Under the pieces are notes generated by a model that was given only the letters and a program-made list of their open reading frames with translations, was not told the DNA's origin and searched no databases. Below are positions 1-7,946 of a stretch of DNA of 64,000 nt, one piece after another; the first letter of the stretch is position 1, and each line of letters begins with the position of its first letter. The position numbers were made by a program, and so were the translations under genes. Where the stretch lies: the NCBI RefSeq assembly GCF_000172075.1, contig NZ_ABIC01000011.1, positions 1-64,000 of the forward strand. Direction: 5' to 3'. The DNA comes from Shewanella benthica KT99 (GTDB lineage: Bacteria > Pseudomonadota > Gammaproteobacteria > Enterobacterales > Shewanellaceae).

Positions 1-132
1 AGCTTCTGAGATTGGGGAGTTTATCCAGCATTTTATTCCGTTTATTCGAATAGTAATTTCGAAGTTTAGTTATTTTTTTGCATCAATAGAAGTCTTATAT
101 TAGCCCAATAACAGAGTAATCAAGGCTAACTT

Positions 133-1269
133 ATGAAATATCCCGCACTATTTGACACAGCAACACTGGGCTCACTGACCTTAGAAAATCGTATCGTGCT
201 ACCGCCACTGACACGCTCCCGTAGCAGTCAACCCGGTAACATAGCCAACGAACTGATGGCTCGATACTACAGCCAAAGATCCGGTGCAGGTTTTATGATC
301 ACCGAAGGCACTCAGATAGAGCCCAGGGGTCAGGGCTATGCCTGGACTCCTGGCATTCACTCTCCCGAGCAAGTTGAAGGCTGGCGAAAGGTGACCCAAG
401 CCATACATGATCAGGGAAAAGTGATTTTCGCTCAGCTCTGGCATGTAGGCCGGGTGTCTCACACCAGCTTACAGCCCGGCAACGCCGCGCCAATTGCCCC
501 TTCTGCGGGTAAAGCTGAAACGGTCAGCGTATTTATCGAGACCGGACCGGGAGAAGGGGCATTAGCTGAGCCTTCTCCGGCCCGCGCACTCTCCACTCAG
601 GAGGTTAAGGAGCTGGTTCAGCTCTACAAGCAGGCCGCAGTCAACGCCAAAGAGGCGGGATTCGATGGCATAGAGATACACAGTGCCAATGGTTATCTGG
701 TGAACCAGTTCATCTCAGATAAGAGTAACTTCAGGGAGGATGAATACGGCGGCTCATTAGAGAATAGACTGCATTTTCTAAAGGAGATTATCGAGGCTGT
801 GACCCAGGTTTTCCCCCCGGAGAGAGTCGGAGTACGTTTCGCGCCTATGTTCGAGACCACACAAGAAGATCGTATCTATCTTGGCCTGTTAGAAGATGAT
901 CCCCACACCACCTATGTGACGGCAATCAAGATGCTGGAGCAGGCGAAATTAGGTTATCTGTCTCTGGCGGAAGCCGATTGGGACAATGCACCTGAACTGC
1001 CCGACAGTTTCAGACAGGCGGTGAGAGACAGCTTTTCTGGACTCATCATCTACGCCGGACGTTATACCCCCGAACGTGGTCAACGGCTATTGGAGAAGAA
1101 CTGGGGTGACTTGATCGCCTTCGGTCGTCCCTTCATCGCCAACCCTGACCTGCCTGAGCGGATCCGCCATGATCTTCCCCTCAATGCAGTGGATCCTACC
1201 ACCATGTATGGCGGTACTGAGTTAGGTTACACGGATTATCCCACTATCAACATGTCTCAAACAAACTAA
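133..1269 (+). CDS. nemA: Old Yellow Enzyme family alkene reductase (NemA-like)
   Basis: FMN-dependent, NAD(P)H-using ene-reductase of the Old Yellow Enzyme family; relatives reduce activated C=C bonds, nitrate esters and N-ethylmaleimide in the cytoplasm. The 378-residue protein is full length for the family. It opens with LFDTATLGSLTLENRIVLPP, the usual FMN-phosphate-side start. The substrate-anchoring His/Asn pair is at H183 and N186 (IHSANGY). The C-terminal phosphate-binding part reads IAFGRPFIANPDL. The gene stands alone: the next sequence is a tandem copy of its own 3' end and then a terminator. The exact substrate cannot be told from sequence, so the symbol is a family-level guess. 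Confidence 0.9.
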   Translation: MKYPALFDTATLGSLTLENRIVLPPLTRSRSSQPGNIANELMARYYSQRSGAGFMITEGTQIEPRGQGYAWTPGIHSPEQVEGWRKVTQAIHDQGKVIFAQLWHVGRVSHTSLQPGNAAPIAPSAGKAETVSVFIETGPGEGALAEPSPARALSTQEVKELVQLYKQAAVNAKEAGFDGIEIHSANGYLVNQFISDKSNFREDEYGGSLENRLHFLKEIIEAVTQVFPPERVGVRFAPMFETTQEDRIYLGLLEDDPHTTYVTAIKMLEQAKLGYLSLAEADWDNAPELPDSFRQAVRDSFSGLIIYAGRYTPERGQRLLEKNWGDLIAFGRPFIANPDLPERIRHDLPLNAVDPTTMYGGTELGYTDYPTINMSQTN

Positions 1270-1382
1270 GCCCATCTGAAACTAACATCAGACATGGCGG
1301 CGTTGAGTTGAGTTGGGTTAGACAGATTATCCCACTGTAGACGTGTCTCAGACAAACTAAGCCCATCTGAAGCAAACATCAG
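1218..1382. repeat. Imperfect tandem duplication of the nemA 3' end
   Basis: Positions 1218-1291 (last codons of the alkene reductase, its stop and about 22 bases beyond) recur with roughly ten mismatches at 1309-1382, a period of 91 bases. The second copy still carries the reading GYTDYP...-like end and stop but has no start, so it is a non-coding relic. Confidence 0.85.
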
Positions 1383-1509
1383 GCTTGGGATAGCCGATAG
1401 AGACCAAGATGAAATTTTTAGCATAGACTTGGTCCTCTATTTCAATTCATTCTCTAATATCGGCTGCAGTTTCTCTGGGTCGTGCTAGTTCTATTTGTCC
1501 GCAGACATG

Positions 1510-1542
1510 AAAAAGGCCTAGCCAATATGGCTAAGCCTTTTA
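1510..1542 (+). terminator. Rho-independent terminator, probably bidirectional
   Basis: AAAAGGCCTAGCC pairs across an AATAT loop with GGCTAAGCCTTTT, with one mismatch, and is flanked by A and T runs. It lies downstream of the alkene reductase on the plus strand and of the flavoenzyme remnant on the minus strand. Confidence 0.8.
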
Positions 1543-1589
1543 TTCGTGTAGTCCTTACACACTAGATAAGAAGGCGTATCACAAGCCCC

Positions 1590-1736
1590 CTAAAGAGAAC
1601 GAGCGACCTCATAACCGTCCCAGATTGCAGTCATTATGGTACGGGCCTGCTGGCTGTCGCCTATATTGAACACCTCATTTACATCCAATTCGTTAGCTAA
1701 CTCATCGAACAAGCTGTGCTCAGCCTTGTAACCCAT
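1590..1736 (-). pseudogene. C-terminal remnant of an OYE-fused FAD oxidoreductase (2,4-dienoyl-CoA reductase type)
   Basis: About 48 codons ending in a genuine-looking stop. The reading NEVFNIGDSQQARTIMTAIW followed by DGYEVARSL matches the last FAD-contacting segment (IGD...AI..GY..A) of two-domain enzymes such as 2,4-dienoyl-CoA reductase and trimethylamine dehydrogenase. The rest, several hundred residues, is missing. Upstream codons in the same frame are antisense to the neighbouring amidohydrolase remnant and show no homology I recognise. I take it as a deletion relic, not a functional short protein. Confidence 0.6.
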
Positions 1737-2247
1737 TGACTCTACTTGAAGGCTATATGAATGTTGAAGAAAAGTTGAGTGACGAGACTGCAGCTGACAA
1801 GCAAGAGATCCTGTGGAGCTGGGGTTATAACAGCTATTTTCACGGCGATATAAGCCGAAATCCCCTTGATAGCATATCATCGTCACGGCCCATGGGCATA
1901 TGGCACAGATCAGGCCATGAGTTTTACCTGAACTCGGCCATGATCTCTCGCCTAAAAATCACTCAGGCAAAGAAGGGGTGGCCGCCGAAGTCGAGCAGAC
2001 CACTAAGATGTTCGGCAACAACACTAAGGTGCGCTTCTTGGATAAGCAGGTCAAAATTTTGATGGACGGCGCCATCATCTCTCAGTTGATGCAGATGGAA
2101 GATTACCTGGGAAGCATTAAGACGGGACAAATTGCCAACTTCACCATACTCGAACAAAACCCCTACAAGGTTGAGTTGGATAGCCTCAAGGATATCCAAG
2201 TGTATGACACAGTATTCAAAGGTAAGCTGTTTCCTGTAAAGCACTAG
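1736..2247 (+). pseudogene. Amidohydrolase (YtcJ/AepA-like) pseudogene with internal deletions
   Basis: Two reading frames together carry pieces of a metal-dependent amidohydrolase of the YtcJ family, normally about 550-600 residues. The first frame (to about 1960) has WSWGYNSYFHGD and RPMGIWHRSGHEFYLNSAMI. The second (1978-2247) has VKILMDGAIISQLMQM, then directly LGSIKTGQIANFTILEQNPY and the closing VFKGKLFPVK. Family members have long stretches between the first and second pieces and between MQM and LGS. So there is one frame change plus two large internal deletions, and no signal peptide or N-terminal HxH is left. It cannot be functional. Confidence 0.75.
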
Positions 2248-2271
2248 ATAGTGTTTAGCCAAAGCTAAAAG

Positions 2272-2304
2272 CAAAAAAGCCATCTATTATGATGGCTTTA
2301 TTTT
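2272..2304. terminator. Bidirectional terminator
   Basis: AAAAAAGCCATC - TATTAT - GATGGCTTTATTTT. It serves the hpf gene on the minus strand and could end plus-strand transcription through the amidohydrolase relic. Confidence 0.8.
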
Positions 2305-2327
2305 TACTTTGAGTCTTGAAGCGAGCG

Positions 2328-2684
2328 TTAAATTAGCTTCATTTCTTGGACTATTTCGTGAGCAATTTCTGGCGTAGTGCTCACTGGTTTCTCATGTTTA
2401 TCAGCTTTTAGCTGACCCTTACGGTGCTTGAGCGCTGCCTCGAGCTTCTTCTTGGCAATCGCAATAGCCGGATACATGACATCGTTTGTCCCCGATGCAG
2501 AGATTCGACTACCTTCATAATTAGTGCGCAACTCAACCTGATACTCGCCATGCTCTTTAGAGATGGTGACATCTAACGAGATGAGTGTCGGGAAATGAGT
2601 GGCTATCTTGGAAAACTTTTCGTTCAAATGTTCTTTGATTGAATCTTTAACATCTACGTGGTGACCTGAAAGATTTATTTTCAT
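2328..2684 (-). CDS. hpf: Ribosome hibernation promoting factor (short HPF/RaiA family)
   Basis: Small cytoplasmic protein that binds the decoding centre of the 30S subunit and inactivates or dimerises ribosomes at rest. The 118 residues show the single S30AE fold: MKINLSGHHVDVKDSIKEHL at the start, the central VTISKEHGEYQVELRTNYEG, and a basic second helix with AIAKKKLEAALKHRKGQLK. Length is between E. coli HPF (95) and RaiA (113), with no long-HPF C-terminal domain. A GGAAAA ribosome site precedes the ATG. It is not beside rpoN/ptsN, where hpf usually sits in gammaproteobacteria, so it is probably an additional paralogue. Confidence 0.9.
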   Translation of the reverse strand: MKINLSGHHVDVKDSIKEHLNEKFSKIATHFPTLISLDVTISKEHGEYQVELRTNYEGSRISASGTNDVMYPAIAIAKKKLEAALKHRKGQLKADKHEKPVSTTPEIAHEIVQEMKLI

Positions 2685-2699
2685 AGGTTTTCCTTTTAA

Positions 2700-3342
2700 T
2701 AATTACTTCTAATAATAGAACTGGGGTCTGAGCTTGAAAATCTCAAGGGCTAAGATAAAATTAATTTAAATTTTTACGCTAGCAAGTCATTACCAACTCG
2801 GTTAATAGAGTATTTCCATACTCATACAGACCTAATAGCCCTATATCCATCCTAACTATTACCATTGCAGAGAGTGAACGTTTAAAGATGAAAGTGCCAA
2901 TGGGCGGATATGACAAGGCACATTTGATGCATGCTTGTCACACGTAATTAATCACCAAAACAGTTCCAAACCAGCTGTATTAATATTTACTCCTGATGCG
3001 AAACAAATGCAAGCCTCGGTTATATTCAATGTCTAAAATAAAGACAAAACTAAGATAAACGTCATAAAAGCAGACAATATGTCGATATTTTCATCACTCA
3101 AGAGACTGATAATTAATCAACTAAAATTAAGCATAAACCATACTCGCTCTATATGATGATTAATTTTCATTCACACCGAATCATTTCCGTCATCTTACCG
3201 CAAAATGAGAAGCAGCTCTCACTGTGTAAATTTATATGTAAATGAGAATGAAAACAGTTACCAGACTGATACTGCTGATGTAAAATCGTGCCACCATTTT
3301 GATCTACCTGTTTCGTAGCAGGTTAAAACGGATAGCCAAACA
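2700..3342. other. 640-base AT-rich intergenic region
   Basis: No coding region is supported. The region separates the divergent hpf and DUF3649 genes and so must hold both promoters. A Fur-like site lies at 3239-3257. I see no repeat element in it. Confidence 0.6.
3238..3257 (+). promoter_or_regulatory. Candidate Fur box
   Basis: GTAAATGAGAATGAAAACAG resembles one and a half of the hexamer units of the Fur consensus (AAATGAGAATGATTATCATT). It lies about 90 bases before the DUF3649/PepSY/DUF3325 genes, a set usually iron-regulated. Second half is weak, so the call is tentative. Confidence 0.4.
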
Positions 3343-3660
3343 GTGATTCACTCTCACGTTACCAAGTTAACTTTCATAGAAAAAGTTAGTTTATATCGCC
3401 CCAAACATGGCGCACTGATCACCAGAGTATCGGCAGCGATATTTGGCGGTTATCTGGTTGCAGCCAATGTATGTGGATTTATTGCAGCCTTGCTGCCACT
3501 TCCTGCTGTCGATGCAACCTTAGTGGCTACCATGCTGGCATTCACTATCTACGCCGTCAGTGCGATTCGTACCTTTAGTTTACAGTCGCCAATGCGTGCC
3601 TGGTTAGAGATTTTGATCATGAGTGCTTGCCTGTACGCAGCCACTAAAATGATGACCTAA
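3343..3660 (+). CDS. DUF3649 iron-uptake-associated membrane protein
   Basis: Small inner-membrane protein, 105 residues, of the DUF3649 family, which is found next to PepSY and DUF3325 proteins and TonB receptors in iron-regulated loci; no biochemical role is established. Three hydrophobic segments are visible: about 33-52 (ISAAIFGGYL to FIAAL), 57-75 (LVATMLAFTIYAVSAI) and 88-103. The proposed start is GTG. It is the first gene of an operon with the broken PepSY gene (39 bases on) and the DUF3325 gene. No TonB receptor is present nearby. Confidence 0.75.
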   Translation: MIHSHVTKLTFIEKVSLYRPKHGALITRVSAAIFGGYLVAANVCGFIAALLPLPAVDATLVATMLAFTIYAVSAIRTFSLQSPMRAWLEILIMSACLYAATKMMT

Positions 3661-3698
3661 CACCTATAACAGGCTTATTTCCGTTTTTAGGTAACCTA

Positions 3699-5347
3699 AT
3701 GAAAGATTCTTTTTTTTCGCTCCATGACCTGGCTCCATACTTGGGTAGGTCTGCTAGTCTGCTGGATACTGCTAGTCGTCTTTTTTGCTGGCAGCATGAG
3801 CTATTTCCGTCACGAGATATCATTGTGGACCAAACCTGAATTACATTTAGGGACATTCCAACATTATCAAGCTAATAAGCTTGGCAAGCAGTTAGCGTCG
3901 GGACAGACCTTCTTAAATGAACGGACAGATAATGCGAGGGACTGGCGTATCTACCTGCCAACGGAGCGCAGACCCTATCTTAGCTATGGCTGGCAAAATC
4001 AACCGCAAGCTGGGCAACGCCGCGGTGAGTATCATGAATTGATCGTTAAAGCAGATAGTGAAGAGATGATCGGTGAAGTACGAGAATCTAAAGGCGGTGA
4101 TTTTTTCTACCGATTACACTTTGACCTGCATTATATACCTGCCCAGTTTGCCCGTTGGATAGTGGGATTTTGCACCATGTTTATGTTGGTCGCCTTAATC
4201 AGTGGGATGGTGATCCATAAACGAATATTTAAAGATTTTTTCAGTTTCAGACCCAATAAGGGCAACCGTTCTTGGCTTGATGCCCACAATATCAGCTCAG
4301 TGATGGCACTGCCCTACCACTTGATGATCACCTATACGGGTCTGTTTATGTATATGCCTTGGCGGTAGTCACTAATTACGACGGTGATAACCGGACCTTT
4401 CGCGCCGAGTTAAACCCATCTAGGGTACAAACAAAACCCAGTGGCCAAGATGCGAAACTTATTTCTGTAGCTAGCTTATTGCCACAAGTAAAGCGCTACT
4501 GGGGAGACGCCCCGATTAAACGAGTGGTTATCTCTGCGCCACATGACAGTAATAGCCGTATCAGTTTCTATCGCAACAATGGACAACTGGTCACCGACAA
4601 ACGTACGCAAATGGTATTTAGCGGAGTCACAGGTGAGCTAATTTCCATGTCACCTGTGGAAGAGTCTGCGACTCATGCAACTTACGACACCTTAATGTCA
4701 CTGCATACGGCTCGTTTTGCAGGCTATTTTTTACGGGGATTCTTCTTTATCTGCGGTCTGATGGGCTGCGCCATGATAGCTACCGGAGCACTGCTTTGGG
4801 CGGTAAAAATACGCCAGAAGCAACAGAAACAGATAAGCAAGGGCAAGACTGCGAGTTTGGGTCTACGATTGGTAGAAGGGCTGAACCTGACATTTATTGC
4901 AGGCTTGCCCTTAGCGACATCGGTTTTCTTCTACGCCAACCGTATGCTGCCGCTCGAGTTACCAGGTAGGGCACAATGGGAAGCCGATTGCTTCTTTATC
5001 ACCTTAGGCTTAGTCGGGTTATTAGCCTGCTTTACTCGCAGCCTAAGCAGTTGGCGACTGGTTTTGAGCCTTGGGGGACTAGGATTGATTTTTTTACCTC
5101 TACTCAACGCCTAACCTCTCCGAGCAATATTATCGATAATATTGTCAGCGGCCAGTGGACCTTAGTGGGTTTCGACCTCTTATCTTGCTTTTTAGGCTTA
5201 GGTTTACTTTTAACGGTCACAAAGCTCAATACTTCAAAAAAACCTAAATCAGCAGCCATCAATAAAAATAAGGCGACTGGGTCTCAGCGACAAAACTTAG
5301 TGGCTGAAAATCCCCTGACAGCTAAAGTGAAGGGAGACGCCCAATGA
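3699..5347 (+). pseudogene. PepSY-associated TM protein, interrupted by three frameshifts
   Basis: A PepSY-domain inner-membrane protein, often a partner of siderophore uptake and a candidate ferric-siderophore reductase component. The coding sense runs through three frames. It begins ATGAAAGATTCT at 3699. An extra T in the T8 run at 3710-3717 shifts it into WLHTWVGLLVCWILLVVFFA. Near 4361 one G seems missing (MYMPW joins AVVTNYDGD). Near 5111 one C seems missing (PLLNA joins LTSPSN). The joined protein would be about 548 residues with four or five membrane spans, as normal for the family. All three lesions sit at homopolymer tracts, which fits natural decay, slippage or sequencing error. The 3' end overlaps the DUF3325 start in ATGA. 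Confidence 0.75.
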
Positions 5348-5685
5348 TGATCTCCAATCTAATGGTATTGAGTATCTTGTGGATCAGCTATGTCGCATTT
5401 GGCTGTTTAGCATTGGCCATGTTTTCAAATTTCAGGAGCACCTTCAAAAAAGCCCCGACTCCATGGCAAAGTAGGGGCTTATATTGGTCTGGTTGGTCGA
5501 TGCTTGCCTTAAGCTATTATTTTAATGTGGCCAAACAAGGTATGCTTTATGGCAGTATATTCTTTACCGGTATGCTTGCTGTCGCAGGATTATTAGTGAT
5601 TCTCACGCTAAGTTACCGTGCTAAGTCTTTGCCCGTTTTTATGGCCACGGGACTAATAACCAGTATCAGTTATCTGCTTACTTAA
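5344..5685 (+). CDS. DUF3325 membrane protein
   Basis: 113-residue inner-membrane protein of the DUF3325 family, last member of the DUF3649-PepSY-DUF3325 set linked to iron acquisition; molecular role unknown. It has three or four hydrophobic spans (about 4-25, 43-60, 65-84, 92-110) and the short loop FSNFRSTFKKAPTPWQSRGL between the first two. The ATG overlaps the PepSY stop codon, so translation is probably coupled, and would be affected by the upstream frameshifts. Confidence 0.75.
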   Translation: MMISNLMVLSILWISYVAFGCLALAMFSNFRSTFKKAPTPWQSRGLYWSGWSMLALSYYFNVAKQGMLYGSIFFTGMLAVAGLLVILTLSYRAKSLPVFMATGLITSISYLLT

Positions 5686-5812
5686 CCTCGTACGTTAGAG
5701 AAACATGAGTATCGTTAGGTGAACGAGCACTGATATTTTTGGTATCGAGTTCAGCCAATATTCAGCTTATAACTTGTACAATCAAACTTTACTCGTAACC
5801 AATGAGCTTGAT

Positions 5813-6286
5813 ATGCAAATTAACTCGAACGCTCAACAAAATAATGCTGTGTATGGCACAACCAAGTCAATGACAGCGAAAGCACCAATCTCAGCATATC
5901 AAGCCGAAGTTGTAGCCGTAAAACCTCTACCTAGCATCACAGACTCAGTCACCCTTTCGGCCGAAGCCATGGCCTTGTCCAAGCAGCCACCAGCGACATC
6001 TAAAGAGGCTGGAATTTTACCGTCATCACCAACATTTATTAACGAGAGAGAGAAGGTCGATAACTATCTTGAGTACCGTAAAGCACAAGCCCAGTATCAA
6101 ATCTATTCAAATATGGCGGGCGTAGCGACGGGGAACAGTAATGGTATATCACCAGTCACGGCTTATTATGTCTCTAATAATGATGAAGCAAGAGACGCTT
6201 TAGTTAACTCTAAAGCCCAGCAGCAACAGATTTCAACCATGCAAACCTATGTAAAAACCACTCAGAGCATCTATGAGCAAGGCTAA
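5813..6286 (+). CDS. Uncharacterised hydrophilic protein
   Basis: I do not recognise a family. An in-frame ATG at 5774 gives 170 residues; the internal ATG at 5813 (MQINSNAQQNN) gives 157 and looks the more natural start. The protein has no signal peptide or membrane span. It is Gln/Ala/Ser rich, with SITDSVTLSAEAMALSK in the first third, a motif style seen in several small proteobacterial proteins. A charged stretch EREKVDNYLEYRKAQAQYQ follows, and the C-terminal helix is rich in Gln. Codon use looks normal, so it is probably expressed. It stands alone between the iron operon and a degenerate region. Confidence 0.55.
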   Translation: MQINSNAQQNNAVYGTTKSMTAKAPISAYQAEVVAVKPLPSITDSVTLSAEAMALSKQPPATSKEAGILPSSPTFINEREKVDNYLEYRKAQAQYQIYSNMAGVATGNSNGISPVTAYYVSNNDEARDALVNSKAQQQQISTMQTYVKTTQSIYEQG

Positions 6287-6692
6287 CTAAGTTACATTTA
6301 CGTTCGTATTATCTAGACGTCCAGCCAGAACCATTCGTGCTAGTCGCTCAATATTCAAATAAACTCAGTAGAGAAATGAATGGCATTTACCTCAGAAGTA
6401 AACTGGCAAACCGATGAGATATCTAGAGAGAATGGCGACTTCTGTCGAGATCACACCATACACTTTGGTAACGGCCAACTAATTCAAGCATCTTCGATAC
6501 TGATCAGGAGATAAGCGGATAGATATCTCTATCTAACCTTCTTAATAGTTGAATAATAGTAACGGTATATTCAGCGTTAAAAAGAAACGCTATCTGAGCA
6601 GGACTTGCAGGCGGCATTGAACTCTCCGGTAGACTCCAAGAATCGGACAGGACAGTTTAGCCCAGCAGAAAACGACACTTAGATTTTATAGC
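6287..6692. other. Degenerate intergenic region with a possible OsmC-like fragment
   Basis: About 400 bases without an intact gene. A 44-codon reading frame at 6380-6514 on the plus strand contains VNWQTDE and CRDHTIHFGNGQLIQASS, which resembles the N-terminal strand region of OsmC/YhfA-type peroxide-detoxifying proteins and then stops. The rest shows nothing I recognise. Confidence 0.35.
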
Positions 6693-7568
6693 TTAAAACT
6701 CATAAGAAAGTGTCAGCATGGGTCCATGAAAGCCATAATGGATACTGGTAGTGGTATGATCACCCTCGATATCTACGGTCACTTTGTAATATTTATAAGA
6801 TAAATCTGCTGCAAATTTACCTTCAAAGTTATATTCAATCCCACCGCTGAGATCGATCAATTCACCCTTTATATTGTCTATTTTGATATAAAAATACTGA
6901 GCATGGCCAGTAATACTCCAACTATCGGCAAACTGATAATGAGCCAGTAGACCGAGATCCGGCAAAGGAGCCGTCACATCGGTAAACACCACAGTATTGG
7001 GAGCGATATCTATGATGCCGCAGTTATCATCGACACAAGCACCAATCTCCCCCTCGAAGCCTAACTCTAACCACATGACATGAAAACCGGCGGTAAAGAT
7101 GAGATCCCATGCATCATCCTTATAAAAATCATAGCCATAACCTATGCGAGCGATATCGACATTAAAGGTTGTGGTGATCTCGGCGCCGAGTTGAATCGAA
7201 TAAGTCTCATCGATATCAGGGTCGGGATGGTCAAACTCGTAGGGCACTGTGATATTAGTATTGGTTGCATCACGATGAAGTCGTTGCCAGTCAAAATAGA
7301 TACCATGCCGGGCATTGAACCAATATGCAATTTCAAAAAAAGGCAAAAACTCACTCTCTACCAGCTCTAAATCAGTCTCAAAATCGAGCTCAAAGGTTTT
7401 GCCTGTTAATGGACTCGTGACATCCATTCCTGTGTCAGAATTGGAGTAAAAACCACCTACTGCTATCTTGAAATGGCTATCATCGGCGATGGCTGTGGGT
7501 GACAGAGTAAGGACTCCGATCAAGATCAGAGAACTCCATACTGACTTATCTTTTATGGCAAGCTGCAT
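6693..7568 (-). CDS. Outer-membrane beta-barrel protein
   Basis: 291-residue protein with an N-terminal signal peptide (basic start, SLILIGVLTLSPTAIA, cleavage probably after TAIA-D). The rest alternates hydrophobic and polar residues in strand-length units and ends in MLTLSYEF, the terminal-Phe signal used by the Bam complex. Strand pairs such as FKIAVGGFYS, WFNARHGIYFDWQRL and LGLLAHYQFADSWSITGHAQ suggest a barrel of about 10-12 strands. Two Cys (GACVDDNCG) lie in a likely external loop and may form a disulfide. Transported substrate or function is unknown. Its gene is alone on the minus strand. Confidence 0.7.
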   Translation of the reverse strand: MQLAIKDKSVWSSLILIGVLTLSPTAIADDSHFKIAVGGFYSNSDTGMDVTSPLTGKTFELDFETDLELVESEFLPFFEIAYWFNARHGIYFDWQRLHRDATNTNITVPYEFDHPDPDIDETYSIQLGAEITTTFNVDIARIGYGYDFYKDDAWDLIFTAGFHVMWLELGFEGEIGACVDDNCGIIDIAPNTVVFTDVTAPLPDLGLLAHYQFADSWSITGHAQYFYIKIDNIKGELIDLSGGIEYNFEGKFAADLSYKYYKVTVDIEGDHTTTSIHYGFHGPMLTLSYEF

Positions 7569-7946
7569 TTTCCTACCTCTAATCCTTAATATAGCCCAGT
7601 ATCTGTTCTCCCAAAAAAGAAAGCTAAGGGACTCTGGCTAATAAATTATAGAAAAGAATCATGAGTAAGCCACCTAGAACAAGGATTTTGAGTAAAAAGT
7701 ACCATAGAGGCTAGTGATAAAATGCTTAAATAGGGGAAAAGAAAAACGGAAGCTATCAGCCTGGGAACTGCTTGGCTGATAACCTCCTAAAAATTCCGAC
7801 CTTGGTGAGAGAGCCGAAACAGACATAGGGTATGCCTGATACAAAAACTATTGGATAAGCATTAATATGCATCATCCACATATCTTTAACTAATTAATTT
7901 TATTTAATAAATCATTATTTTATTTAACTATTAGTGACTGACTTAG
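7569..7946. other. Intergenic, nothing recognised
   Basis: About 380 AT-rich bases between two minus-strand genes. It should contain the promoter of the barrel protein and the terminator of the tricorn gene, but I see no clear hairpin or motif. Confidence 0.5.

Noticed and set aside
2881-2950. Imperfect palindrome TGACAAGGCA...TGCTTGTCA in the hpf upstream region
   Set aside because: The pairing is short with a large loop and no other support; it may be chance.
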